DNA from: DASXKD01 sp963762735
Lineage (GTDB): Bacteria; Actinomycetota; Actinomycetes; Streptosporangiales; Streptosporangiaceae
DNA length: 64,000 nt
Direction: 5' to 3'
NCBI GenBank assembly: GCA_963762735.1
Contig: CAVXMG010000025.1
Location: 248,001 to 312,000, forward strand
Shown here: one piece after another, positions 17,529 to 26,162 of the stretch
Position numbering within the stretch: the first letter of the stretch is position 1
Layout: each line of letters starts with the position of its first letter
Made by a program: the position numbers and the translations under genes
The notes under the pieces: model-generated
What the model saw: the letters and a program-made list of their open reading frames with translations, nothing else
The model's database searches: none
What the model was told of the DNA's origin: nothing

Positions 17529-18029
17529 TTAGCCACGTCGACGGTGGCGGTCCTGGCGACGGTCGCGTTCCCTGCTCCGGTCCCGCTGCGGTGACCCGCC
17601 GGAAACCCATCGCCCGGCCAGGACGATGCCGTACACCCCGGCGACCCACAGGAACCACAGGTTACCCGGGTGACCGCTGAGCAGCCAGGCGAGGAACGCG
17701 ACGAGGCCGACCGTGGCCCAGGAGCCCCAGGCCGCCCGCCAGGCGGGCGATATTCCGCCGCTGCCGCGCGGCGCGAGCAGCCAGGGCAGGCCGAAGCTCG
17801 AGCGGCCGCGCCGCTGCACCGAATGGTCGGGCAACTCGTACAGGTCGATGCCGGGGAGGTCGGACAGAAGCTGGTCCAGGTCGCCCAGGGTCTTGGCAGC
17901 ATAGGCCTTGTCGAGGCGCTCGTTGAACTCCTCGGCGGTCAGCCGGCCGGCCGCATGATGCTCGCGCAGCAGTGCGGCGGTCCTGTCGCGATCCGCGTCG
18001 GAGGCACGGATCCTGGGATCACTGGCCAT
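17529..18029 (-). CDS. DUF1707 domain membrane protein
   Basis: Function unknown; 166 aa. Residues 5-58 match the short DUF1707 helical domain common in actinobacteria (RIRASDADRDRTAALLREHH, GRLTAEEFNERLDKAYAAKT, LGDLDQLLSDLPG). Two membrane segments follow (ATVGLVAFLAWLLSG and LWFLWVAGVYGIVLAGRW), then a highly basic Arg/Asp tail (RDRSRERDRRQDRHRRRG). DUF1707 proteins are usually small membrane-associated proteins without known activity. It lies 14 bp after map, so it may be the last gene of the spc transcript. Confidence 0.83.
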   Translation of the reverse strand: MASDPRIRASDADRDRTAALLREHHAAGRLTAEEFNERLDKAYAAKTLGDLDQLLSDLPGIDLYELPDHSVQRRGRSSFGLPWLLAPRGSGGISPAWRAAWGSWATVGLVAFLAWLLSGHPGNLWFLWVAGVYGIVLAGRWVSGGSPQRDRSRERDRRQDRHRRRG

Positions 18030-18043
18030 CCAGTCCTACCTCC

Positions 18044-18901
18044 TCAGCCGGCCGGGTGCGGTTGCCTGACGGGCGCCAGGTCACCGGCGATGACCTGGCC
18101 GGCGGCGACGGTACCGGCCGGGGGCCCGGCGGCTGCCGTCAGCACCCACGGGCCCGCCGCGGTGATGGCGACCGTGTGCTCGAAGTGGGCCGACCAGCCG
18201 CCGTCCTCGCTCACCACGGTCCAGCCATCGTCCAGCAGCCGGGTCTCCGGGCTGCCAAGTACCAGCAGCGGCTCGATAGCCAGCGCCATGCCCTCGGCGA
18301 GCACTGGGCCCCGGCCCGGCCTGCCGTAGTTGGGCACCGGCGGGTCCATGTGCATCGCGCTGCCGATGCCATGGCCCACGTAGTCCTCGACGATGCCGTA
18401 CTCACCGGCCGCCCGCACGCTGCGTTCCACCGCGTGCGAGATGTCGGAAAGCCGCGCGCCCGCCCGGGCGGCGGCCAGGCCCTGCCAGAGCGCCCGCTCG
18501 CAGTCGGCGATCAGCTTGGCGAGTTCCGCCGGGATGGCCCCCACGCTCACCGTCAGCGCCGCGTCGGCGTGCCACCCCTCGACACTGGCGCCGCAGTCGA
18601 TGGAAACCACATCGCCCTGCTGCAACAGCCGCGACGCGCTCGGGATTCCGTGCACGATCTCGTCATTGATAGAGGTGCAGATCGTCGCGGGGAAGCCGTG
18701 GTAACCCAGGAACGACGGGACGGCCCCGGCGGCGGCGATCCTGGCGCGGGCAACGGCGTCGAGTTCGGCGGTGCTGACACCAGGGGCCACGGCCTCCGCG
18801 GCCGCCTGCAGGGCAGCCGCCACCGCCTGCCCTGCTTCCCACATGAACGCCAGCTGCGGCTGCGTCTTGACTTGCACGCCCGGCTCGCGCTTACTCCGCA
18901 T
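18044..18901 (-). CDS. map: Methionine aminopeptidase, type I
   Basis: Removes the initiator methionine from nascent proteins. I use ATG 18901 (MRSKREPGVQVKTQPQ), preceded by GGAGG at 4-5 nt; an upstream reading to 18943 lacks support. It has 285 aa. Metal ligands are seen as the two Asp of DCGASVEGWHADAAL, His in GHGIGSAMHMDPPVP, Glu in IEPLLVLG and Glu in FEHTVAI. Follows adk as in most bacteria. Confidence 0.94.
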   Translation of the reverse strand: MRSKREPGVQVKTQPQLAFMWEAGQAVAAALQAAAEAVAPGVSTAELDAVARARIAAAGAVPSFLGYHGFPATICTSINDEIVHGIPSASRLLQQGDVVSIDCGASVEGWHADAALTVSVGAIPAELAKLIADCERALWQGLAAARAGARLSDISHAVERSVRAAGEYGIVEDYVGHGIGSAMHMDPPVPNYGRPGRGPVLAEGMALAIEPLLVLGSPETRLLDDGWTVVSEDGGWSAHFEHTVAITAAGPWVLTAAAGPPAGTVAAGQVIAGDLAPVRQPHPAG

Positions 18902-18981
18902 GATGCCTCCGGATCCCCCTCTCACGGTACCTGCCGCCGCCACTCGGGACAGCGGCGCGGCGGCAGGTGGCAGAGGGCCCC

Positions 18982-19635
18982 TCAGCGCATGAACCGGCGC
19001 AGCGCGCCAAGCGCCCGGTCGGTGATCTCGTCCACCGGCCCGGTGGCGTCCAGGCCAAGCAGGGTGCCCTCGTCGGCGTAGAAGGAGACCAGCGGGGCGG
19101 TCTGCTCCTGGTACACCTCCAGCCGGTGCCTGATCGTCTCCTCGCGGTCGTCATCGCGCTGGAACAGTTCGCCGCCGCAGTCGTCGCAGATCCCGGCCAC
19201 CGCCGGCGGGTCAAAGCTCTCGTGCCAGATCCGGCCGCATCGGCGGCAGGTACGCCTGCCGGACAGCCGCCGCACCACCTCGTCGTCGTCGACCACGAGT
19301 TCCAGCACCACGTCCAGCCTGGTGTCCCAGGAGAGCAGCATCTTCTTGAGCGTCTCGGCCTGCGGCACGTTCCGCGGGAAGCCGTCGAGCAGGAAGCCCG
19401 CCTGCGTGTCCTCGTCCGCGAGCCGGTCGGTGACCATGGCGATGGTGACCTCGTCCGGCACCAGGTCACCGCGCTCCATGTAGGCCTGGGCCCGGCGGCC
19501 GAGCGCGGTTCCGTGGCTCACGTTGTCGCGGAATATGTCACCTGTCGAGATCTTCGGGATGGACAGGTGCGATGCGAGGAACTGGGCCTGTGTCCCCTTG
19601 CCCGCACCAGGGGGGCCCACGAGGACGACACGCAC
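18982..19635 (-). CDS. adk: Adenylate kinase
   Basis: Catalyses ATP + AMP = 2 ADP. 217 aa. P-loop GPPGAGKGTQ, AMP-binding DGFPRN, and a LID domain with four cysteines (CRRC and CDDC), hence the long, zinc-binding lid type. Start GTG 19635 overlaps the secY TAG by one base (TAGTG), indicating coupled translation. Confidence 0.96.
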   Translation of the reverse strand: MRVVLVGPPGAGKGTQAQFLASHLSIPKISTGDIFRDNVSHGTALGRRAQAYMERGDLVPDEVTIAMVTDRLADEDTQAGFLLDGFPRNVPQAETLKKMLLSWDTRLDVVLELVVDDDEVVRRLSGRRTCRRCGRIWHESFDPPAVAGICDDCGGELFQRDDDREETIRHRLEVYQEQTAPLVSFYADEGTLLGLDATGPVDEITDRALGALRRFMR

Positions 19636-20948
19636 TACCGAAGGAAGCCCTCGTAGTTGCGCTGCTGGAGCTGGCTCTCGATCTGCTTCACCGTATCTAG
19701 GCCCACCCCCACCGCGATCAGGATGCTTGTCCCTCCGAATGGGAAGTTCTGCGTCGCTCCGACGAGTGCGAGCGCGATCATCGGGATCAGCGCGATGACC
19801 CCCAGGTACACCGAGCCGGGAGCGGTCAGCCGGTTGAGCACGTAGCCGAGGTACTCGGCCGTGGGCCGGCCCGGGCGGATGCCTGGGATGAACCCGCCGT
19901 ACTTCTTCATGTTGTCGGCGACTTCGGTCGGGTTGAAGGTGATCGACACATAGAAGTACGTGAAGAAGATGATGAGTATGAAGAAGCTCAGCATGTAGTA
20001 CGGCGAGTCCCCGCGCACCAGGTAGGTCTGGACCCAGGCGACCCAGCCCGTCGCACTGGTCTGGTTCCCGAACAGGGACGAGGCCAGCTGCGGTATGTAG
20101 AGCATGGACGAGGCGAAGATGACCGGGATGACACCGGCCTGGTTCACCTTCAGCGGGATGTAGGTGGAGGACCCGCCGTACATCCGGCGCCCGACCATCC
20201 GCTTGGCGTACTGGACAGGGATCCGGCGCTGCGCCTGTTCCATGAAGACCACGAAGCCGACGATCGCGATGCCCACGGCCAGCACCACGAGGAAGGTGAA
20301 GGTGCCCCGGGACTTGTAGATGTTGAGCAGCTCACCAGGGATCACCGAGATGACCGTGGTGAAGATCATCAGCGACATGCCGTTGCCGACGCCGCGGTCG
20401 GTGATCAGCTCGCCCAGCCACATGATGACCGCGGTGCCGGCGGTCATGCAGATCACCATGGTGGTGATCGTGAAGATGGAGTCGTTGATGAGCAGCGACC
20501 TGGTGCAGCCGGCGCCCTGGAAGAGCTTGCCCGACCTGGCGAGGGCCACGATGCCGGTGGACTGCAGGATGGCCAGGCCCACGGTGAGGTACCGGGTGTA
20601 CTGGGTGATCTTGCTCTGCCCGGCCTGGCCCTCCTGGCGCAGCGTCTCCAGCCGCGGGATGACCACGGCGAGAAGCTGCAGGATGATGCTCGCGGTGATG
20701 TAGGGCATGATGCCGAGCGCGAACACCGACAGCTTGAGCAGCGCGCCACCGCTGAACAGGTTCACCAGCTGGTAGACGCTGCCGCCGCTCTGCGCGGCGA
20801 GGCCGGTGCAGTAGTTGACGTTCTTCTCCGAGATCCCCGGCGTGGGCAAGGATGCGCCCAGCCGGAAGACCGCGATGATGAAGAGGGTGAAGAGCAGCTT
20901 CCGGCGCAAGTCTGGCGTCCGGAACGCCCGGATGAACCCGGTGAGCAT
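19635..20948 (-). CDS. secY: Protein translocase subunit SecY
   Basis: Channel subunit of the SecYEG translocon, 437 aa with about ten membrane helices. Motifs: LLFTLFIIAVFRLGASLPTP near the N-terminus, GIMPYITASIILQLL, the pore-region helices, FIPGIRPGRPTAEYL in the cytosolic loop that contacts SecA and the ribosome, and a short C-tail. The 211 bp upstream, before rplO, contain a GC hairpin but no gene. Confidence 0.96.
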   Translation of the reverse strand: MLTGFIRAFRTPDLRRKLLFTLFIIAVFRLGASLPTPGISEKNVNYCTGLAAQSGGSVYQLVNLFSGGALLKLSVFALGIMPYITASIILQLLAVVIPRLETLRQEGQAGQSKITQYTRYLTVGLAILQSTGIVALARSGKLFQGAGCTRSLLINDSIFTITTMVICMTAGTAVIMWLGELITDRGVGNGMSLMIFTTVISVIPGELLNIYKSRGTFTFLVVLAVGIAIVGFVVFMEQAQRRIPVQYAKRMVGRRMYGGSSTYIPLKVNQAGVIPVIFASSMLYIPQLASSLFGNQTSATGWVAWVQTYLVRGDSPYYMLSFFILIIFFTYFYVSITFNPTEVADNMKKYGGFIPGIRPGRPTAEYLGYVLNRLTAPGSVYLGVIALIPMIALALVGATQNFPFGGTSILIAVGVGLDTVKQIESQLQQRNYEGFLR

Positions 20949-21159
20949 GCGCCGTCCTAGGTTTAGAAGGTGCTAGTTATGCGCGGGGCAGCCACCCGGC
21001 TGGTGGCGCCGCGCCCAGCCGCCGCGATGTCACGCGCTCGCTGCACTGTAACAGCCCGCACGGAGTGCCGGTACCGGCGCGCACCTCCCCCGGAGCCAGG
21101 GGATGGTACCCGGGCACCCGGCTTGAGCTGGCGCGACAGCCCGTTCATCACGGGAGGGG

Positions 21160-21636
21160 TCACAGCGTGGTAACGGTTCCCCCCGCCGCGGTGATCTTGT
21201 CCCGGGCGGAGGCGGAAAAGGCATGCGCGGTCACCTGGAGCGGGGCGGTCACGTCGCCCGTGCCGAGGATCTTGACCAGTTCGCCGGAGCGCACCGCGCC
21301 CTTGGCGGCCAGGTTTTCCGGGGTGACTTCGCCGCCCTCGGGGTACAGCGCGGCCAGCCTGCCGGTGTTGACCACCTGGTAGGTGGTCTTGAACCGCAGG
21401 TTGGAGAAGCCAGGAAGCTGCGGCACCCGCCGGTGCAGCGGCATCTGGCCGCCCTCGAAGCTGGCCGGCACCTGCGTCCGGGCCTTGGTGCCCTTGGTGC
21501 CCCGGCCGGCTGTCTTGCCCTTGGATGCCTCACCCCGGCCCACCCGGGTGCGCGCCTTGTGCGCGCCAGGCGCCGGGCGCAGGTGATGAAGCCGCAGGCC
21601 GAACTTGCCGGCCGCTGGCTTTTCCTCGCCTGCCAT
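21160..21636 (-). CDS. rplO: Large ribosomal subunit protein uL15
   Basis: 50S assembly protein, 158 aa. Motifs: LHHLRPAPGAHKARTRVGRG, GRGTKGTKAR and FEGGQMPLHRRVPQLPGFSN in the basic N-terminal extension, with a globular C-terminal part. Lies 2 bp from rpmD. Confidence 0.95.
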   Translation of the reverse strand: MAGEEKPAAGKFGLRLHHLRPAPGAHKARTRVGRGEASKGKTAGRGTKGTKARTQVPASFEGGQMPLHRRVPQLPGFSNLRFKTTYQVVNTGRLAALYPEGGEVTPENLAAKGAVRSGELVKILGTGDVTAPLQVTAHAFSASARDKITAAGGTVTTL

Positions 21637-21638
21637 GG

Positions 21639-21821
21639 TCAGTCCACCTCCTCGACGGTGACCAGGTGGCGCACCGCGCGAATCATGCCACGGAACTCGG
21701 GCCTGTCGTCCTTGACGACCACGTCACCGATCCGCTTCAGGCCCAGCGACCGCAGCGAGTCCCGCTGCTGCCTGGTGCCGCCGATCTTGGACTTGGTCTG
21801 GGTTACCTTCAACTGCGCCAT
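21639..21821 (-). CDS. rpmD: Large ribosomal subunit protein uL30
   Basis: Small 50S protein, 60 aa (MAQLKVTQTKSKIGGTRQQR, SLRSLGLKRIGDVVV, RGMIRAVRHLVTVEEVD). I use ATG 21821, which gives the family length; a longer reading to 21875 is not conserved. Confidence 0.95.
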   Translation of the reverse strand: MAQLKVTQTKSKIGGTRQQRDSLRSLGLKRIGDVVVKDDRPEFRGMIRAVRHLVTVEEVD

Positions 21822-21834
21822 CTTCCTGCCCCGC

Positions 21835-22455
21835 TCAGCTCGTGCCGGTCGCGGCGCTGGCAGCGGCCGCCGCATCGCGGCGGGCGCGCAGCATGGCCGC
21901 GGGCGCCACGTCCTCGATCGGCAGCCCGCGCCGGGCGGCGATCTCCTCGGGGCGGTTCAGCCCCTTGAGCGCCGCGACGGTCGCGTGCACCACGTTGATC
22001 GCGTTGGATGAGCCCAGGGACCGCGACAGCACGTCGTGGATACCGGCACACTCAAGCACGGCCCGCACCGGGCCGCCGGCGATGACGCCGGTACCGGGGC
22101 TGGCGGGCTTGAGCAGCACCATGCCGGCCGCGGCCCGGGCCGTGATGGCGTGCGGGATCGTGCCACCGATGCGCGGGACGCGGAAGAAGTTCTTCTTGGC
22201 CGCCTCGACGCCCTTGGCGATCGCCGCAGGCACCTCCTTGGCCTTCCCGTATCCGACACCGACCATCCCGTTGCCGTCGCCGACCACGACCAGGGCGGTG
22301 AAGCTGAACCGGCGGCCACCCTGGACCACCTTGGCGACCCTGTTGATGGTCACGACTCGCTCGAGATATGCGGTGCCCTTGTCGGCCCCGCCGCGGCGGT
22401 CGTCACGACGCTCCCGCCGCTCGCCACCGCCGCCTCCTCGTCGGGGTGCTGCCAT
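21835..22455 (-). CDS. rpsE: Small ribosomal subunit protein uS5
   Basis: 30S protein that guards decoding accuracy at the mRNA entry channel, 206 aa. Gly/Arg-rich N-terminus, then YLERVVTINRVAKVVQGGRR, GKAKEVPAAIAKGVEAAKKN and GSSNAINVVHATVAALKGL. ATG 22455 is preceded by GAGAGGAA. The 94-bp gap to rplR is the widest in this part of the operon apart from rpsN-rpsH and holds a GC-rich repeat element. Confidence 0.95.
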   Translation of the reverse strand: MAAPRRGGGGGERRERRDDRRGGADKGTAYLERVVTINRVAKVVQGGRRFSFTALVVVGDGNGMVGVGYGKAKEVPAAIAKGVEAAKKNFFRVPRIGGTIPHAITARAAAGMVLLKPASPGTGVIAGGPVRAVLECAGIHDVLSRSLGSSNAINVVHATVAALKGLNRPEEIAARRGLPIEDVAPAAMLRARRDAAAAASAATGTS

Positions 22456-22482
22456 CAGAGTTCCTCTCCGCATTGCTTACCC

Positions 22483-22520
22483 GGGGGGACGACCCCCCGG
22501 AACCCCCCGTTCCGGCTGGC
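22483..22520. repeat. Dispersed GC-rich palindromic element, copy 2 (inside the spc operon)
   Basis: GGGGGGACGACCCCCC (one extra A) followed by GGAACCCCCCG and CTGGC. It lies between rplR and rpsE, where neighbouring genes are otherwise separated by only a few bases. Confidence 0.75.
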
Positions 22521-22549
22521 GCCGGGGAGGTTGTGATTGAAGTACTGGT

Positions 22550-22939
22550 TCACAGCGTCAGCCCGCCTTCGCGGGCGCCGTCGGCGAGGGCGGCCACCCG
22601 GCCGTGGTAGGCGTAACCGCCCCGGTCGAAGACGGCGGCGGTGATGCCCGCCTCCTTGGCACGGCCGGCCAGCAGCTGGCCCACCTGGTGTGCCCGCGCC
22701 TTCTTGTCCCCGGCGGCGTCCCTGATGCTGGCATCCAGGGTAGATGCTGCCGCGAGCGTGCGGCCCGCTCCGTCGTCGATGAGCTGGGCGAAGATGTGCC
22801 GGGCAGACCTGTGCACGGCCAGCCGCGGGCGGGCGGCGCTGCCGGTGACCTTCTTGCGCACGCGCACATGCCGCCGCTTCCGCGAAGCCGCGCGAGCGCC
22901 GGCCTTGCCGCGCCCCCTGCTCTTGGTGGTGACAGCCAT
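22550..22939 (-). CDS. rplR: Large ribosomal subunit protein uL18
   Basis: Binds 5S rRNA in the 50S central protuberance. 129 aa: basic RKRRHVRVRKKVTGSAARPR, RSARHIFAQLIDD, AGITAAVFDRGGYAYHGRVA. Lies 3 bp after rplF. Confidence 0.95.
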   Translation of the reverse strand: MAVTTKSRGRGKAGARAASRKRRHVRVRKKVTGSAARPRLAVHRSARHIFAQLIDDGAGRTLAAASTLDASIRDAAGDKKARAHQVGQLLAGRAKEAGITAAVFDRGGYAYHGRVAALADGAREGGLTL

Positions 22940-22942
22940 GTC

Positions 22943-23479
22943 CTACTTCCCAGCCTTCCCGACCTTGCGGCGGATCTGCTCGCCGGCGTAACGCACGCCC
23001 TTGCCCTTGTAGGGGTCAGGCTTGCGGAGCTTGCGTATGTTGGCGGCGACCTCGCCGACCTGCTGCTTGTCGATCCCCTCCACGACGAGCCTGGTGGGGG
23101 TCTCCACCCGCAGGGTGACCCCGTCCGGCGGGATGACAGGGACCGGGTGGCTGTAGCCGAGTGAGAACTCCACCCCGCCGCCCTTGGCCTGCACCCGGTA
23201 CCCGACGCCGACGATCTCCAGGGTCTTGCTGTACCCCTCGGTCACCCCGGTGACCATGTTGGCGACCAGGGTGCGCGACAGGCCGTGCAGCGCCCGGACC
23301 TTGCCCTCGTCGTTGGGCCTGGTCACGTTGATGACGCCGTCTGACTGGTTGACCTCGATGGGCTCGGCGACCTCAAGCGAGAGCTTGCCCTTGGGCCCGC
23401 GGACGGAGACCGAGCGGCCGTCGATGGTGACATCGACGCCCGCCGGGACCACTACCGGGAGCCGTCCGATTCGTGACAT
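22943..23479 (-). CDS. rplF: Large ribosomal subunit protein uL6
   Basis: 50S stalk-base protein beside the sarcin-ricin loop, 178 aa. Motifs: MSRIGRLPVVVPAGVDVTI, SVRGPKGKLSLEV, YRVQAKGGGVEFSLGYSHPV and the C-terminal signature RKPDPYKGKGVRYAGE. Confidence 0.96.
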   Translation of the reverse strand: MSRIGRLPVVVPAGVDVTIDGRSVSVRGPKGKLSLEVAEPIEVNQSDGVINVTRPNDEGKVRALHGLSRTLVANMVTGVTEGYSKTLEIVGVGYRVQAKGGGVEFSLGYSHPVPVIPPDGVTLRVETPTRLVVEGIDKQQVGEVAANIRKLRKPDPYKGKGVRYAGEQIRRKVGKAGK

Positions 23480-23490
23480 CTAAGGTCTCC

Positions 23491-23889
23491 TCACCACACG
23501 AAGGCGAGGACTTCCCCGCCCACGCCGCGCTTGACCGCCTGCTTGTCGGTCATCAGCCCACCTGAGGTGGAGATGATGGCAATGCCCAGTCCGCCGAGCA
23601 CCCGCGGCAGGTTGTCCTTTTTCGCGTACACCCGCAAGCCCGGCTTGGACACGCGCTTGAGCCCGGCGATCGAGCGCTCCCTGGCCGGGCCGTACTTGAG
23701 CGCGATCACCAGGTTCTTGCCGACCTCGGCGTCGCGGACCTCGAAGCCGCCGATGTAGCCCTGCTGCTGGAGGATCTCGGCGAGGTGAGCCTTGATCTTG
23801 GAGTACGGCATGCTCACCGAGTCCTGGTAAGCCGAATTCGCGTTCCGCAGACGGGTCAGCATGTCTGCGATCGGGTCGGTCATCGTCAT
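23491..23889 (-). CDS. rpsH: Small ribosomal subunit protein uS8
   Basis: Central 16S rRNA-binding protein of the 30S subunit. 132 aa: TDPIADMLTRLRNAN, SMPYSKIKAHLAEIL, and the C-terminal signature ISTSGGLMTDKQA. A second ATG two codons in (23883) is equally possible. Confidence 0.95.
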   Translation of the reverse strand: MTMTDPIADMLTRLRNANSAYQDSVSMPYSKIKAHLAEILQQQGYIGGFEVRDAEVGKNLVIALKYGPARERSIAGLKRVSKPGLRVYAKKDNLPRVLGGLGIAIISTSGGLMTDKQAVKRGVGGEVLAFVW

Positions 23890-23943
23890 GGCCTGATGGC
23901 CCTCCTCACCGCGGTTTCCCTGCGGGACCTACGGCGTGGTCGG

Positions 23944-23996
23944 TGGGCGCCGGTGGCGCCCAGGTCGGTCGGCGGGCGCACGGCCAGCGTGCGCCC
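23944..23996 (-). other. Two tandem hairpins between rpsN and rpsH
   Basis: TGGGCGCC/GGCGCCCA (23944-23962, 3-nt loop) and GGGCGCACG/CGTGCGCCC (23974-23996, 5-nt loop) lie in the 132-bp gap between rpsN and rpsH. They could act in attenuation, transcript stability or feedback control. No S8-type binding site could be assigned by eye. Confidence 0.4.
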
Positions 23997-24021
23997 AGGT
24001 TCTCAGCTGGTGCCGGGCCGG

Positions 24022-24207
24022 CTACCAGCTTGACTTGGTGATGCCAGGCAGTTCGCCGCGGTGGGCCATGGTCCGGAAACAGATCCGGCACAGCCCGAAC
24101 CTCCGGTACACCGCCCGCGGGCGCCCACAGCGCGCGCACCTGGTGTAGGCGCGCACCCCGAACTTCGGGGTCCGCTTCGCCTTGGCGACTAGCGCCTTCT
24201 TCGCCAC
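24022..24207 (-). CDS. rpsN: Small ribosomal subunit protein uS14, zinc-binding form
   Basis: 30S head protein, 61 aa. CARCGRPRAVYRRFGLCRIC gives the CxxC...CxxC zinc site of the short S14 type. It ends in GELPGITKSSW. Lies 4 bp after rplE. Confidence 0.95.
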   Translation of the reverse strand: MAKKALVAKAKRTPKFGVRAYTRCARCGRPRAVYRRFGLCRICFRTMAHRGELPGITKSSW

Positions 24208-24211
24208 TGGG

Positions 24212-24838
24212 TCAGCTCTCCTTGAACGGGAAACCGAGCAGCCGCAGCAGCGCGCGGCCCTCGTCGTTGGTGGTGGCGGTCGTGACCACGGTCACGTCCA
24301 TGCCGCGCTGGCGGTCCACCTGGTCCGGGTTGATCTCGTGGAACATCAACTGCTCGGTGAGACCGAAGGTGTAGTTGCCCCGGCCGTCGAACTGCCGGTC
24401 GGACAGCCCGCGGAAGTCACGGATACGGGGCAGCGCAAGGGTGAGCAGGCGGTCGAGGAACTCCCACATCCGGTCGCCGCGCAGCGTGACGTGCGCGCCG
24501 ATCGGCATCCCCTCGCGGAGCTTGAACTGGGCGATGGACTTCGTGGCCCGGGCAACGGCGGGCTTCTGCCCGGTGATGATGCCCAGGTCCTTCACCGCGC
24601 CCTCGATGAGCTTGGCGTCCCGTGCGGCCTCCCCCACGCCCATGTTGACCGAGATCTTCACCAGGCCGGGAACCTGCATCACGTTGGCGTAGCCGAACTG
24701 ATCGCGCAGGGCCGGCGCGATCTCGGCGTGGTAGCGCTCCTTCAGCCGGGGCGGCACGCGCTCTGCCTGTTCCGCCCCCGCGCTCTGCTTGTCCCGCCCC
24801 CGCTTTGGCGCAGCCTGCTCCGTCGTCGTCGCTGTCAT
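24212..24838 (-). CDS. rplE: Large ribosomal subunit protein uL5
   Basis: Binds 5S rRNA in the central protuberance, 208 aa. An N-terminal basic extension of about 25 residues precedes the core: YANVMQVPGLVKISVNMGVG, ITGQKPAVARATKSIAQFKL, RIRDFRGLSDRQFDGRGNY and GMDVTVVTTATTNDEGRALL. Its ATG overlaps the rplX stop by one base. Confidence 0.95.
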   Translation of the reverse strand: MTATTTEQAAPKRGRDKQSAGAEQAERVPPRLKERYHAEIAPALRDQFGYANVMQVPGLVKISVNMGVGEAARDAKLIEGAVKDLGIITGQKPAVARATKSIAQFKLREGMPIGAHVTLRGDRMWEFLDRLLTLALPRIRDFRGLSDRQFDGRGNYTFGLTEQLMFHEINPDQVDRQRGMDVTVVTTATTNDEGRALLRLLGFPFKES

Positions 24839-25203
24839 CAGATTTCCTTACCGCTCGGGCGGGTGACCCGGACCTTCTTGGCGCCTTCTTCGATCCGGTA
24901 GCCCGCGCGGGCGGGCTTCTTGGTTTCCGGGTCGATCAGCGCCACGTTGCTCACGTGGATCGGCGCTTCCTGGGTGGTGATGCCGCCTTCCTTGGCGCCC
25001 CTGGCGCCCTGGAAGTTGACCTTCTTGTTCTTGCGGATGATGTTCACGCCGTGGACGAGCACCCGCTGCCGGTCGGGGTAGACGAGGATGACCTGGCCCT
25101 CGCGGCCGCGGTCGCGGCCGGCGATCACCACGACGTCATCGCCCTTCTTGATCTTCATCGCAGGCGCCTTGCCCTTGGGGGCCGCCTGTGCCTTCTTCGC
25201 CAT
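24838..25203 (-). CDS. rplX: Large ribosomal subunit protein uL24
   Basis: Assembly initiator of the 50S subunit, 121 aa. KOW motif in KIKKGDDVVVIAGRDRGREG; then VHGVNIIRKNKKVNFQGARG and VSNVALIDPETKKPARAGYR. Directly abuts rplN. Confidence 0.95.
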   Translation of the reverse strand: MAKKAQAAPKGKAPAMKIKKGDDVVVIAGRDRGREGQVILVYPDRQRVLVHGVNIIRKNKKVNFQGARGAKEGGITTQEAPIHVSNVALIDPETKKPARAGYRIEEGAKKVRVTRPSGKEI

Positions 25204-25572
25204 CTAGAGCACCTCCGGCGCAAGCGAGATGATCCGCATGAACCGCTTCTCGCGCAGTTCCCGGCCCACGGGGCCGAAGATGCGGGTGCCGCGCGGGTCA
25301 CCGCCGTCCCTGATCAGCACGGCCGCGTTCTCATCAAAACGGATATAGGAGCCGTCGCCTCTGCGGCGCTCCTTACGGGTGCGCACCACCACCGCCTTGA
25401 CCACGTCGCCCTTACGCACCGCCGCCCCGGGAAGGGCGTCCTTCACCGTCGCCACGATGACATCGCCGATGCCCGCGTATCGCCGGCTGGAACCGCCGAG
25501 CACCCGGATGCACAAGATCTCCTTGGCTCCGGTGTTGTCGGCGACCTTGAGCCGCGACTCCTGCTGGATCAC
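25204..25572 (-). CDS. rplN: Large ribosomal subunit protein uL14
   Basis: 50S subunit-interface protein. GTG 25572 is preceded by AGGAG and gives 122 aa, the family length (IQQESRLKVADNTGAKEILC, RRYAGIGDVIVATVKDALPG, GTRIFGPVGRELREKRFMRI). A longer reading to 25755 is not conserved. It opens the block after rpsQ. Confidence 0.95.
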   Translation of the reverse strand: MIQQESRLKVADNTGAKEILCIRVLGGSSRRYAGIGDVIVATVKDALPGAAVRKGDVVKAVVVRTRKERRRGDGSYIRFDENAAVLIRDGGDPRGTRIFGPVGRELREKRFMRIISLAPEVL

Positions 25573-25648
25573 GTCAACTCCTGCTTCTGCGACGCCGGCC
25601 CGTGTGCGGCCTGGCGGGGGTGGTGGTCCCGGGGCGTCCCCCGGGTGA

Positions 25649-25927
25649 TTACTTGGCCTTCTCCAGGATCTCGGTGACGCGCCAGCGCTTGGTCGCCGAC
25701 ATCGGCCGGGTCTCCATGAGCCGGACGCGGTCGCCGACGCCACAGGCGTTGTCACCGTCGTGTGCCTGGTACTTCCTGGTGCGGCGGATGACCTTGGCGT
25801 ACTTGGGGTGCTTCACCCGGTCCTCGACCTCGACCACGACCGTCTTGTCCATCTTGTCGCTGACGACGTAGCCCTCGCGGATCTTGCGGTAGCCGCGCGC
25901 GGGCGCGGCCTGGGTCTCGTCACTCAC
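25649..25927 (-). CDS. rpsQ: Small ribosomal subunit protein uS17
   Basis: Primary 16S rRNA-binding protein, 92 aa with an OB-fold: GYVVSDKMDKTVVVEVEDRV, HPKYAKVIRRTRKYQAHD and VRLMETRPMSATKRWRV. Overlaps the end of rpmC by 8 bp. The 76-bp gap to rplN contains the hairpin-like run CCCGGGGCGTCCCCCGGG. Confidence 0.95.
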   Translation of the reverse strand: MSDETQAAPARGYRKIREGYVVSDKMDKTVVVEVEDRVKHPKYAKVIRRTRKYQAHDGDNACGVGDRVRLMETRPMSATKRWRVTEILEKAK

Positions 25928-26162
25928 TGTCTTCCTCCGCCTCTTCCGCCAAGGTCACGATGCCGAGCTCGCGCTCCCGCTTCACCGTGTAGATGCGGGC
26001 GATCTCCTTGCGCACGGCGCGCAGCCGCCCGTGGCTCTCCAGCTGCCCGGTGGCGGCCTGGAACCGGAGGTTGAACAGCTCGATCTTGGCGTCGGCGAGC
26101 CTGCTGTCGAGCTCTTCCTCGGTTGCGCTCCGCAGATCGACGGCGGTCAAGCCCTTAGCCAT
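25920..26162 (-). CDS. rpmC: Large ribosomal subunit protein uL29
   Basis: 50S tunnel-exit protein that helps recruit trigger factor and SRP, 80 aa: MAKGLTAVDLRSATEEELDS, IELFNLRFQAATGQLESHGR, VRKEIARIYTVKREREL. ATG 26162 overlaps the rplP stop by one base (TGATG). Confidence 0.95.
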   Translation of the reverse strand: MAKGLTAVDLRSATEEELDSRLADAKIELFNLRFQAATGQLESHGRLRAVRKEIARIYTVKRERELGIVTLAEEAEEDSE

